NCBI RefSeq assembly: GCF_019396385.1
Contig: NZ_JAHKRN010000059.1
Span: forward strand, 1 to 53,388
Length of the DNA: 53,388 bases
Source of the DNA: Nonomuraea harbinensis
GTDB lineage: Bacteria; Actinomycetota; Actinomycetes; Streptosporangiales; Streptosporangiaceae
Direction of reading: 5' to 3'
How positions within the stretch are numbered: the stretch's first letter is position 1; each line of letters begins with the position of its first letter. Of the stretch, positions 36,349 to 45,100 are shown piece after piece. The notes below the pieces were generated by a model. The model made no database searches, was not told the DNA's origin, and worked only from the letters and a program-made list of their open reading frames with translations. A program made the translations under genes and the position numbers.

Positions 36349-36360
36349 CTTGTAAACCAA
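36349..36360 (-). promoter_or_regulatory. Operator half-site upstream of the AfuABC-like operon
   Basis: The minus strand reads TTGGTTTACAAG, identical at 11 of 12 positions to the half-site in the 37226-37250 operator. TTGACA follows on the same strand (AGATATTGACATC) and could be a -35 element for the operon. The likely binder is the UTRA-domain GntR regulator encoded beside it. Confidence 0.55.
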
Positions 36361-36371
36361 TTGACGGGTCG

Positions 36372-37157
36372 TCATCCCAAAGACGTCGCCTTGTGGGTCA
36401 CTCCGCGAGGGTGTCCGAGGTCCTCCTCCAGGGTCGACGTGAGGTCCAGCTCCGATGTGATCATGTAGCGGTCGCCGCGGAACAACGTCTGGGTGAACTC
36501 GACCGGAACGCCCTCGGACGTGCGGGTCGCGGTCCTGAAGAGGAAGGCGGGAGAGTACGGCGGCGCGTCCAGCACGGCCGACTCCTCCTGGCTGAGCACC
36601 GTCGGCTCGATGGTCTGCGTGCCCGCCGCCACCTTCAGGCCGTAGCGGTCGGAGAGCAACTGGTAGAGGGACTTCTCCTCCAGTTCCTCGGCGGGCAGGC
36701 CGGGCACCAGCGCGTCGGGGAGCGTCGTGGTGGCGAGCGCGATCGGGTCGCCGTCGGCCAGCCGCAGCCGGCGGATCGTCACGATCATGTCGGACGGCGC
36801 GATCTGCAGCCGCCAGCTCATGCGGACGCCCGCGTCGGAGCGCTCCACGCCGACGACGCGGGTGGAGGGCGTGATGCCGCGCCGGCGCAGCCCCATCGAG
36901 AACGACGACGCCGTCGGCGACTGGGTGATCGTGGGCCGCGCGACGTAGGTGCCGCTGCCCTGCTTGCGGATGAGATGACCGTCCCTGACCAGGTCGTCGA
37001 CGGCGCGCCGCACCGTGAGCCGGGAGACGCCGCAGTCCTCTTCAAGCACTCGCTCGGGCGGGATCGGATCTCCCACGTTGAGGTCTTCGAGCAGGCTCAT
37101 GATCCGCTCGCGGACCATGTTGTGCTTGCGCCCGCGACGAGCGTCCGCGTCGCTCAC
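36372..37157 (-). CDS. GntR-family regulator with UTRA domain (HutC class)
   Basis: The 261 residues start at GTG 37157, chosen because GGAGGGGG lies seven bases upstream; longer frames include AT-rich operator sequence. The winged helix (about 15-80) reads VRERIMSLLEDLNVGDPIPPERVLEEDCGVSRLTVRRAVDDLV in pieces, and the UTRA ligand domain (about 95-250) includes MIVTIRRLRLADGDPIALATT and VPVEFTQTLFRGDRY. HutC-class proteins sense sugar phosphates or related metabolites (NagR, PhnF). A perfect inverted repeat lies 69 bp upstream and a matching half-site lies before the transport operon, so it likely autoregulates and controls both transcription units. Confidence 0.9.
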   Translation of the reverse strand: MSDADARRGRKHNMVRERIMSLLEDLNVGDPIPPERVLEEDCGVSRLTVRRAVDDLVRDGHLIRKQGSGTYVARPTITQSPTASSFSMGLRRRGITPSTRVVGVERSDAGVRMSWRLQIAPSDMIVTIRRLRLADGDPIALATTTLPDALVPGLPAEELEEKSLYQLLSDRYGLKVAAGTQTIEPTVLSQEESAVLDAPPYSPAFLFRTATRTSEGVPVEFTQTLFRGDRYMITSELDLTSTLEEDLGHPRGVTHKATSLG

Positions 37158-37225
37158 GTCCACCCCCTCCAACCCCTTCAAGGCGACACCCGCACCTCTC
37201 CCGCATGTTACGCCACAGCCATGGA

Positions 37226-37250
37226 TTGGTATTGACGACTTGTATACCAA
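37226..37250. promoter_or_regulatory. Inverted-repeat operator TTGGTAT-N11-ATACCAA
   Basis: Arms TTGGTAT (37226-37232) and ATACCAA (37244-37250) are a perfect inverted repeat in an otherwise GC-rich divergent region. The right half, read on the minus strand, is TTGGTATACAAG, shared with the site at 36349-36360. It overlaps the putative -35 of the SGNH hydrolase gene. Confidence 0.62.
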
Positions 37251-37260
37251 CTCTTACAGT
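37232..37260 (+). promoter_or_regulatory. Sigma-70-type promoter for the SGNH hydrolase gene
   Basis: TTGACG (37232-37237) and TACAGT (37255-37260) are separated by 17 bp, an ideal spacing. The operator covers the -35 and spacer, so binding there would repress. The leader to the start codon is about 200 nt. Confidence 0.45.
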
Positions 37261-37465
37261 CACCGAAGAATCATGACCTTCCGGTGAACCAGGGCGGGGC
37301 GCGACGACGCCACCGCCACTCCTCCGTCCCACGGCTGGCCGCGACCGTCAGGCCGGGTCCGATCATCGTCGCATCAGGGCCGACGCATGACCACCCTGCC
37401 CCGACGCGCGCCTTCCCCCGACCGGCCTCAGCCCTGAACAGCATCGTTCCGACAAAGGAGCACCG

Positions 37466-38647
37466 ATGGGCAACCACATGGTCAATCGACGTCATCTCTT
37501 CGGGCTCGCGGGCGCCGGCGGCGCCGCCCTCGCGGTCCCCGGCCTGTTAGCGACGCCGGCGCACGCCGCCGCCCCGCAGCCGCCCGCCGCGTGGCCCACC
37601 GAGTTCGTCGAGGTGACGCCCAGCGTCGAGGGCGACATCGCCTGGTACGACGTCTCGCACTGGGGCGTCGAGGGCAAGGGCTGGTCCGACACGGCGGCCT
37701 ACTACGACCGGCTCCCGGCCAAGGCCGAAGGCGTCGTGACCCCCGAGGTCTGGGTGCGCAGCCGCAACTCCTCGGGGCTTCTGACCCGGTTCGTCACCGA
37801 CTCGACCATCTTCCGGGCCCGCTACCGGCTCAGCCTGGCCACCGTCGCGATGTACCACATGCCGGCCATCGGCCACAGCGGCGTGGACCTGTACGCGCGC
37901 ACCCCCGCAGGACAAGACGCCTGGCTCGCCAACACGCACCCGGCGGCGCAGAACGTCGACCAGCAGATGGGCATCGCGGTCGACCCAGGAGAGCGCCTCT
38001 ACACCGCCTACCTGCCGCTGTACAACAGCCCGCAGCGGCTGGAGATCGGCGTCCAGGCCGGCGCCAAGTTCCTCGGGGCCGCACCGCGCACCACCCCGCC
38101 CGCCGTCTTCTACGGCAGCTCGATCATGCAGGGCGGCGTGGCGTCCAGGCCCGGCATGTCCATCACCGCGCTCCTGGGCCGCCGCTTCGACGTCCCCACC
38201 GTCAACCTGGGCTTCTCCGGCAACGCGCGGATGGAGCCCGAGATCGCCGAGCTGCTCACCGAGCTCGACGCGTCCGTCTACGTGGTCGACAGCTCCCCCA
38301 ACATGAACCCGCAGCAGATCGCGGAACGCGCCGAACCCTTCGTCCGCATCCTGCGCGCGGCCCGCCCTGACACGCCCATCGTGCTCGTCGAGGACCGCCG
38401 GTACGGGGACGGCCAGTTCGTCGAGTTCCGCCGCACCCGCAACGCCCAGAACGCGGCCGCCCTGCGCACGGCCTACACGAACCTGCGCCGCTCCGGCGTC
38501 AGAGGTCTCTCCTACCTCTCGGCCGACAAGCTCCCCGGACCTGAGGAGCTGGTGGACGGCTCGCACCCGAGCGACCTCGGCATGGCGACGTACGCCGACG
38601 CGTACGAGAAGGTCCTGCGCCCGATCCTGAAGAGACGAGGCCACTGA
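37466..38647 (+). CDS. Tat-exported SGNH/GDSL hydrolase
   Basis: The 393 residues start at ATG 37466 after AAAGGAG. The twin-arginine signal NRRHLFGLAG leads to an Ala-rich hydrophobic stretch and cleavage after AHA. An SGNH_N-like beta domain (about 45-205) precedes the hydrolase domain: Ser in VFYGSSIMQGG, Gly/Asn in NLGFSGNARMEP and the Asp-x-x-His pair in DGSHPSDLG. It is a secreted esterase or deacylase folded before export. Divergent from the UTRA-GntR gene and probably under its operator, it may remove ester groups from the same phosphorylated glycan that the glycosidase attacks. Confidence 0.9.
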   Translation: MGNHMVNRRHLFGLAGAGGAALAVPGLLATPAHAAAPQPPAAWPTEFVEVTPSVEGDIAWYDVSHWGVEGKGWSDTAAYYDRLPAKAEGVVTPEVWVRSRNSSGLLTRFVTDSTIFRARYRLSLATVAMYHMPAIGHSGVDLYARTPAGQDAWLANTHPAAQNVDQQMGIAVDPGERLYTAYLPLYNSPQRLEIGVQAGAKFLGAAPRTTPPAVFYGSSIMQGGVASRPGMSITALLGRRFDVPTVNLGFSGNARMEPEIAELLTELDASVYVVDSSPNMNPQQIAERAEPFVRILRAARPDTPIVLVEDRRYGDGQFVEFRRTRNAQNAAALRTAYTNLRRSGVRGLSYLSADKLPGPEELVDGSHPSDLGMATYADAYEKVLRPILKRRGH

Positions 38648-38802
38648 CCGCCGCTCTGCACTGCCCCGGGGCTCGCGGCACGTCCCGGGGCACGGCCCGG
38701 ACTGGAGCACATGAGGGAGATCATCACAGGCGGCGGGCCCACCGGCCTGATGCATCGCTCGGACGGCCTGGACCAGTACGAGGTGTACAGGTTCTCCGCC
38801 GA

Positions 38803-38945
38803 CGCGTACTCCTCGTCCAGCATCACGTCATCGAAAAGCGCTGGGCCAGTGCGTGGTGCCTGCACCGGCCAGCCGATCCCGCGGCCGAGGACTGGGTCGC
38901 CACCCACGCCTCGGCCCTCCTGGTCGCAGGCGGGAACGCCGAGGG
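38803..38945 (+). pseudogene. ISKra4-family transposase remnant
   Basis: One plus-strand frame reads VLLVQHHVIEKRWASAWCLH followed by PADPAAEDWVATHASALLVAG. This resembles the ISKra4 pattern of a V(I)HV(L/I)E-x-x-W-x-A-A-W block followed by DPAAE-x-WV. No start, no catalytic acids and no IS ends are found. The rest of 38648-39105 shows no gene. Confidence 0.42.
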
Positions 38946-39105
38946 CAATACCCGCTGCGGCGATGAGAGTGCCCCGATCGAGGGCGATGGTGCGGACGAG
39001 CCGCGAACAGGGGAACGGACCCGCATGCGGCACCGCCTCGTAACGCATCGCGGGGTTCGGTCAAGTACAAGGTGTAAGCACCGTTGGACGAAGGGAACGC
39101 AGCTC

Positions 39106-39675
39106 TTGCGGCTCGACCAGGAGGGACCGGCGGACCCGTTAGCTCGGACGCAGGGTTTCGAAGCCTTCTACCTGCGACATTTCGACGTGATGACACGGTT
39201 CGTCGCACGCCGGGTGGCCGACCCGCACACGGTGGCCGATCTGACGGCGGAGATATTCCTTGCGGCGCTGCACTCCCGGCACACCTACCGGCCAGGACAG
39301 GGCAGCGAGACCGGATGGCTGTACGGAGTGGCGCGTAACGTGCTGTCGGTCCAACGACGCCGCAGCGAGCGCGAGGCCCGTGCCGTCGAACGGGTCGTCG
39401 CGCGCCGGCTGCTGGACGGCGACGACATCGCCGACCTGACCGACCGCATCGACGCCGAAGAGCCCGCCCGGCGTGCCTTGTCGGCCATGGCCGACCTGCC
39501 AGAAGGGGAACGGGCGCTGCTCGAGCTCGTGGTCATCGACCAGCTGACAGTGGCAGAGGCGGCCCAGGCCCTGGGCATCAGGGTCGGCACGGCCAGAGTC
39601 CGGCTGCATCGCGCCCGGCGGACTCTACGGAAGGTACCCGGCGTAGCGGCGGCTCTCGTGACGGAAGGACTGTGA
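39106..39675 (+). CDS. ECF-type RNA polymerase sigma factor
   Basis: The protein is about 189 residues. Region 2 reads FEAFYLRHFDVMTRFVARRV and ADLTAEIFLAALHSRHTY, with GWLYGVARNVLS at its end. Region 4 reads LPEGERALLELVVIDQLTVAEAAQALGI followed by VGTARVRLHRARRTL. The TTG at 39106 is preferred, with GAAGGGA about ten bases upstream and homology beginning soon after; an in-frame ATG at 39025 exists but gives an Arg/Lys-rich unconserved extension. The stop overlaps the start of a membrane protein gene (TGATG), the usual arrangement for a sigma factor and a membrane-bound regulator or target. Confidence 0.87.
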   Translation: MRLDQEGPADPLARTQGFEAFYLRHFDVMTRFVARRVADPHTVADLTAEIFLAALHSRHTYRPGQGSETGWLYGVARNVLSVQRRRSEREARAVERVVARRLLDGDDIADLTDRIDAEEPARRALSAMADLPEGERALLELVVIDQLTVAEAAQALGIRVGTARVRLHRARRTLRKVPGVAAALVTEGL

Positions 39676-40235
39676 TGACGGTGTCGTTCAGGGACAAGCT
39701 GCTCGCGGAACTGCGCGCGGAGGCCGCCACGGTCCCGTGGGAACCCCGGCCGGCGCGCCGGCCCGCACGCCATCTGGTGGCTGCGGCGGGGTTGGCCGCA
39801 GCGGTGGCCGCAGCGGTGGCGGTCGTCATACCGCTGATGTCGCAGACGCCGGCGTTCGCCGTGGTCAAGAACCCCGACGGTACCGTCACCGTGCGGATCA
39901 ACGAGTTCGTCAGGCCCAAGGAGTTGGAGAAAAGGCTGAGGGAGGAGGGCGTGCGAGCGGTGATCGATTACGTCCCGTACGGACAGACCTGCCGAGAGCC
40001 GCGAGGGGAGATCGTGCCCCAGCCGGAAAGGATGCCGCTGAGACGAGCGGAGGACTCGATGGACTTCTGGATCGACCCGAAGGATTTCGGGCCGGACGAG
40101 ACGCTCGTCGTCCAGATGCACTCCGCCAACGACGACCCGGCCAAGAGCAATGGAGGCAGCGTCGGAGTCGTCCGTGGACCGGTCGCACCGTGCGAGCTCG
40201 TTCCGGTCGCGTTCAGCGGCGTAGAACGAGAGTGA
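39675..40235 (+). CDS. One-pass membrane protein coupled to the ECF sigma factor
   Basis: The 186 residues start at ATG 39675, in TGATG overlap with the sigma gene, six bases from GGAAGG. An N-terminal cytoplasmic part of about 35 residues is followed by one membrane helix (AAGLAAAVAAAVAVVIPLM). The extracytoplasmic domain reads NPDGTVTVRINEFVRPKELE, then DYVPYGQTC and a second Cys near the end (APCELVPV). No zinc-binding anti-sigma motif (HxxxCxxC) is visible. It may be an anti-sigma factor of an uncharacterised kind or a membrane stress-sensor partner; the role is inferred from coupling. Confidence 0.75.
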   Translation: MTVSFRDKLLAELRAEAATVPWEPRPARRPARHLVAAAGLAAAVAAAVAVVIPLMSQTPAFAVVKNPDGTVTVRINEFVRPKELEKRLREEGVRAVIDYVPYGQTCREPRGEIVPQPERMPLRRAEDSMDFWIDPKDFGPDETLVVQMHSANDDPAKSNGGSVGVVRGPVAPCELVPVAFSGVERE

Positions 40236-40239
40236 CCCA

Positions 40240-40261
40240 GCCCAGGGCACCTGCCTTGGGC
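40240..40261. terminator. Hairpin between convergent genes
   Basis: GCCCAGGGCA (40240-40249) pairs with TGCCTTGGGC (40252-40261) with one G-U pair, just past the sigma-partner stop. The remaining bases to 40437 contain no supported gene. Confidence 0.5.
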
Positions 40262-40437
40262 ACCGGGTAGTGGCGGCCAGCGGGTGTCACACAGGGACTT
40301 GCTCTGTTACTAGCAGTAGTTGCCGGTCATGGCGCCATTGGTGAGAGCGGCCGAAGACAGGTCCTCGAAGCCCTCACGACCCCAACGCCTTCCCGCCCGA
40401 CCGCGACCGAGGACACGGCCATCACCGACAGCGACGA

Positions 40438-41358
40438 TCACTTGCCGGGAACGACTCGGTGGTTCCGCGCGTTCGGGCGCGTCGCAAGGGTGGTGATGAA
40501 GGTGGCGATCTCGACAGGGTTCTCTTCGGCCATGAAGTGACCGGACGCGGTCGGCTGGTAGGTCAGGTCCCGCGCCCAGGCCCGCCACAGCGATGCGGCG
40601 TCGAAGCCGAGCTGGGAGCCCCAGTCCTGAGAGATGACGCCGACCGGCATCGCGAGCTGCGCGCCACGCTCACGGTCGGCTCGATCCATCTCGAGATCGA
40701 TGCTCGCGGTGGCCCGGTAGTCGGCCACGATGGAGTCGACCGCGGCGACCGAGCTGTCGATGTAGTGGGCGCGCTCCTCATGGGTGAAAGTCGTGCCGCT
40801 GGGGTCCCAGGCGTCCAGGAAGGAGCCGAAGAACTCCGGAGCGACCGCGCGGATCATCTTCTCGGGAAGCCCGACGGGCTGAGCCATCAGGTACAGGTGC
40901 CAGGCGACCTTGGCGTCGACTCCCTGGAGAACGGCCCAGGTGTCGAGGGTGGGCAGGACGTCGAGGATTCCCAGGTAGTCCACGACGGCGGGGTGGTCCA
41001 AGCCTGCGCGGACGGCGACCAGCGCACCGCGGTCGTGCCCGACGAGCCCGAAGTGGTCCACGCCGAGGGCGGAGGCGACCGTCACGATGTCCTGAGCCAT
41101 CGTGCGCTTGGAGTACGTGGCGGGGTCACTCCCGTCCGGCTTGTCGCTGTCGCCGTATCCGCGCAGGTCAGGGACGATGACCCGGTGGTCGTCGGCGAGC
41201 CGCGCCGCGACGTGGCGCCACATGTAGTGGGTCTGCGGGAACCCGTGCAGGAGGACCACGGCCGGCCCGCTCCCGCCGACGGCGACGTTGAGGTTGACGC
41301 CGTCGGCGCCGGGGATGGTCCGGTAGTCGAAGCCGCTGATCGTCAGTCGGGTGGTCAT
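40438..41358 (-). CDS. Alpha/beta hydrolase of the haloacetate-dehalogenase/epoxide-hydrolase group
   Basis: The 306 residues start at ATG 41358, which overlaps the TetR stop (ATGA). Motifs: VVLLHGFPQTHYMWRHVA, VPDLRGYGDSDKP, nucleophile Asp109 in GLVGHDRGALVAV and His in SGHFMAEENP. The closest characterised fold is fluoroacetate dehalogenase, which needs Arg111, Arg114 and Trp156. Here the first Arg is kept, the second position is Leu113 and the Trp position is Leu155. The carboxylate and halide sites are thus altered, and an epoxide hydrolase or another ester-forming Asp hydrolase is more likely. Co-transcribed with and probably repressed by the TetR protein. Confidence 0.85.
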   Translation of the reverse strand: MTTRLTISGFDYRTIPGADGVNLNVAVGGSGPAVVLLHGFPQTHYMWRHVAARLADDHRVIVPDLRGYGDSDKPDGSDPATYSKRTMAQDIVTVASALGVDHFGLVGHDRGALVAVRAGLDHPAVVDYLGILDVLPTLDTWAVLQGVDAKVAWHLYLMAQPVGLPEKMIRAVAPEFFGSFLDAWDPSGTTFTHEERAHYIDSSVAAVDSIVADYRATASIDLEMDRADRERGAQLAMPVGVISQDWGSQLGFDAASLWRAWARDLTYQPTASGHFMAEENPVEIATFITTLATRPNARNHRVVPGK

Positions 41359-42053
41359 GCGTTCTCCTTCGCGTCAGGCGCGGCGGTCTCATGGGCGGTG
41401 AGGGCTGGGCGGCCGGAGAAGATCCCGGCGGGCAGGGGCGCACGCCCCGACGATGCCTTCAGGGCTGGGATGACGACGGTGTCGACGAGTGCGGACAGGT
41501 ACTCCTCGTCGACCGCGAGGCCGTTGACCCGTCGCAGCAGGAGGGCGGCACCGACCACCTCCTCGAAGGCGAAAGGGTCCGCGCCGTCGGGCAGCTCGCC
41601 GCGTGCGATCGCGGTGTCGATGACCCGTCGAGGCAACCGGGCACCTGTTGGGCCGACGGCGTTCTCGATGGCCTCGCACAGGCCCGGGTCCTCCAGACCC
41701 GCCTGCAGAAGCAGCATCGCGGTCTGACTGTCCGCGGCGCGCATGGTCTGGTCCAGCCGCCGGCACAGGCTCAGCACGTCCCCGCGCAGGGTGCCCGTGT
41801 CGATCGGCTCACCGGCCTCGCGCTCTGCGGGCCCTGCCTTGACCGCGGCGATCACCATCTCCCGCTTGGACCCCCACCGTCGGTACAGGCTCGCCTTGGA
41901 TGTCTGGCACCGCCGGGCGACCTCCTCGAAGGACACCCCCTGGTAACCGGACTCCCCCAGCACCTCCAGGACGACAGCGGTGATCCGCTGATCCAGAGCC
42001 GCGTCACGGGGACGGCCGCGCGCCGCCCCCTCACCATTATCTCGATACGTCAC
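41355..42053 (-). CDS. TetR-family transcriptional regulator
   Basis: The 232 residues start at GTG 42053. The N-terminal helix-turn-helix is classical: RITAVVLEVLGESGYQGVSF, then EEVARRCQTSKASLYRRWGSK. The C-terminal ligand domain is TetR_C-like with helices ending DEEYLSALVDTVVIPALKA. It precedes and overlaps the alpha/beta hydrolase gene, so the pair forms a small operon. A perfect inverted repeat (42043-42064) covers the start codon, suggesting autorepression and a leaderless or very short-leader transcript (TACGAT lies about ten bases upstream of the GTG). Confidence 0.9.
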   Translation of the reverse strand: MTYRDNGEGAARGRPRDAALDQRITAVVLEVLGESGYQGVSFEEVARRCQTSKASLYRRWGSKREMVIAAVKAGPAEREAGEPIDTGTLRGDVLSLCRRLDQTMRAADSQTAMLLLQAGLEDPGLCEAIENAVGPTGARLPRRVIDTAIARGELPDGADPFAFEEVVGAALLLRRVNGLAVDEEYLSALVDTVVIPALKASSGRAPLPAGIFSGRPALTAHETAAPDAKENA

Positions 42054-42064
42054 GTACCGTATCG
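42043..42064. promoter_or_regulatory. TetR operator CGATACG-N8-CGTATCG
   Basis: Arms CGATACG (42043-42049) and CGTATCG (42058-42064) are perfectly complementary in 22 bp, the size of a TetR dimer site, and span the TetR start codon. They lie between the TetR gene and the end of the AfsR-like gene. Confidence 0.68.
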
Positions 42065-42123
42065 TAATACAGGTACAGCGGATGACTGCGCGTTCGCTGA
42101 TACCGAAGGCACGGACAGGCTTG

Positions 42124-45100
42124 TCAGGCCGTCGCGTGACCTTCGGCGAAGGCCGTGGCGAAGGCGTCGTCGCCGAGTGCGGACCGCGCCGTGGCCGTGA
42201 TGCGGTCGACGTCCCCGTGCTCCTCGGGTGGCAGGGGTGCGCCCGCGGACCGGCGCAGGGCGGCGGCTTCGCCGAGGAGTCGTGCCGCTTCCGCATGGGC
42301 GCCCGTCAGGGCCGCCGTGCCGGCCAAGCCTTCGAGGGCGAGCGCGATCGCCCTGGGGTCGCCGGTGTCCTGTGCGACGGCGAGGGCCTCCCGGTGGAGT
42401 TCCTCCGCCGCGGCGGCGTCTCCTCTCTGCTCGGCGGTGAAGCCGAGCTCGGCCAGCCCGAGCGCGATGCCCGGCGCGTACCGCACCTCGCGTTCCCAGG
42501 CGAGGACGTCGCGCATGTGGGCCTCGGCGTCGTCGAGGCGGCCCGCTCGGCGGGCGGTGAGGGCCAGGCCGGTGCGGGCGAAGGTCTCGCCTGTGCGGTA
42601 ACCGTGCTCGGCGGCGAGGGTCCTGGCTCGCTCGTGGCGCCGGTCGGACTCGGCGTGGTCGCCGGCCAGCAGGGCGATCCGGCCGAGCCCGGACTGGAGC
42701 AGCGAGACCTGCAGCCACAGCCCGAGTTCCTCGGCCAGCCGGAGTCCGGTGCGGCCGAGATCGGCGGACCTGCGATGGTCGCCCTTGATCTCCGCGAGCC
42801 TGCCGAGCAGGTCGATGGCCCGTACCTGCCCCCACCGGTCCCCCAGCTCTTCGAATATCGCCAGGCTCTCGTTCCCGGCTCGTTCGAGCGTGCCGAGGTC
42901 GCTGCGGACGAGTGCGTGGTTGGCCACGGTGGCCAGCGCCGCGGCGGTGCCCCAGCGGTCGCCGAGCCGCTGGAGCACGGGGAGCGCCCGGTTGACCAGT
43001 TCCTGGCTGAGGGCCAGGTCGCCGGCTCCGAGCAGCACGTCGCTGAGAAACCACTCCGCTCTGGCGCGTTCGCCGGGGTCGGCGATGGTCTCCGCGGGCG
43101 TACGGAAGTCCGTCGTACGCTCGCCCAGCAGATCCAGCCCGGTCTGCCAGGCCTCGGCCCGTGCTCTCGTCGCGGCGGGGGCCGCCCCCCGGATGGCCAG
43201 CGCCATCGTGAACGCGCGCCGGCCCTCGCCGATCCTCCCGCGCAGGAACCAGTACCAGGCCAGCGCGTTGACCAGGCGCAGGGCGAGGCCGGCGTCCTGC
43301 CGCCGGACGGCCTCCTCCAGCGCCGCGCGCAGGTTGCCGTGTTCCGCGTCCAGGCGCCGAAGCCAGCGCCGCTGGTCAGGGCCATGCAGCCGCGGCTCCG
43401 CGCGCTCGGCCAGCTCGGTGTGGAAGATCAGGTGCCGGAGGCGGACCCGTTCGGTCTCACCGGCCTCCTCCAGACGGTCCAGCGCGTAGGCCGCGACCGA
43501 TTCCAGCAGCCGGTAGCGGCTGCTGCCCGCTCCACCGGCCCTGACCACCATCGAACGGTCGACGAGGCGGGCCAGCAGGTCGAGGACGTCCTCCGGCGCC
43601 ACGTCGCCGCCGTCCGCGCAGATCTCCTCAGCCGCCTCCAGCGCGCAGCCCTCCGTGTGTACGGCGAGGCGCCGCAGGACAAGGCGTTCCGGCTCGGACA
43701 GCAGCTCCCAGCTCCAGTCGATCATCGCGCGCAGGGTCCGCTGCCGCGCCGGGGCGCCGCGGTGTCCGGAGGAGAGCAACCGGAACCGGTCGTCGAGCCG
43801 TTCGGCCAGGTCATGGACGTCCAGTGCGCGCAGGCGGGTGGCCGCCAGCTCCAGGGCCAGCGGGACGCCGTCCAGCCGGCGGCAGATCGCCGCGACCACC
43901 CGGGCGTTGGTGTGGTCGATCACGAACCCGGGAACGGCGGCCGCCGCGCGCGCCTCGAACAACCGGACGGCGCTGAACCTGCGGAGGGTCGCCACCCCGG
44001 TCTCGGCCGGGGAGAGGGGCGCCTCCAGCGGCGGGACCGGCCAGACGGACTCCCCGGCGAGCCCCAGGGGCTCCTGACTGGTGGCGAGTATCCGCACCTC
44101 CGGCGCGGCCCGCAGCAGCCGCTCGCTCAACGCGGCGACCTCGTCGATCACGTGCTCGCAGTTGTCCAGGACGAGCAGTGTCCGGCGGGTACGCAGCGCG
44201 TCGGCGAGCCGTTCCGCCGGATCCGAGGGAGCGCCGGAACGCGGCATGCCGGGGGCGGTGTCGTCGCGGATGTCGAGCACGGCGATGACCTTCTCCACGA
44301 GCCGGTCGGTCCCGGGCGGCCCGGCCGTCCTGTCGAGGCCGGCCAGCTCGACGAGCCACACGCCATCAGGGTGATCCGCGGCGACGCCAGCGGCGGTCTC
44401 CAAAGCCATCCGCGTCTTGCCGACACCGCCCGGGCCGGTGAGAGTGACCAGCCTGGCCGACTTCAGCAGCGCCTGGACCTGGGCCAGCGCCTCCTCACGC
44501 CCGACCAGCTCGCTGATCTGCGCGGGCAGGTTCGTCCGCGGCGCCGCCTCTGGCGCGGTGGCCAGGGCAGGGTCCTGCTCGAGGATCCGGCGGTGGAGTC
44601 CGGCGATCTCCGGCCCTGGGTCCAGGCCCAGTTCCTCACGCAGCCGCGTCAGCAGGTCGGCGTAGGTCTCGAGGGCGTCGCTCTGCCGGCCGGTGCCGTA
44701 CAGGGCGCGCATGTACGCGGCGCGGAGGCGTTCGCGCAGCGGATGGCGTTCGACCAGGTCGCCCAGCTCGCCCGCCAGGGCGCCCAGCTCACCGATCTCC
44801 AGGCGCGCCTCCGCCCGTTCCTCGAGGGCGGTGAGCCGCTGCTCTTCCAGGAGCGCCATCGGCAGCCGCGCGAACTCCTCGTCGGCGAAGTCGGCGTAGG
44901 CCGGCCCGCGCCACAGCTCCAGCGCCTCGGTCAGCAGGCCCGCCCGTGCACGCGGGCTGGGCGCCTCGCGCGCCCGCGCCAGCAGCCCGGTGAACCGCAT
45001 CGCGTCGACGGCCTCCGCATCGATCCGAAGCCGGTACCCGATGGTCTCCTCGAAGGACACCAGGTCCCTGGCGCCCGGCTCGGCCTCGTCCAGGGCGCGG

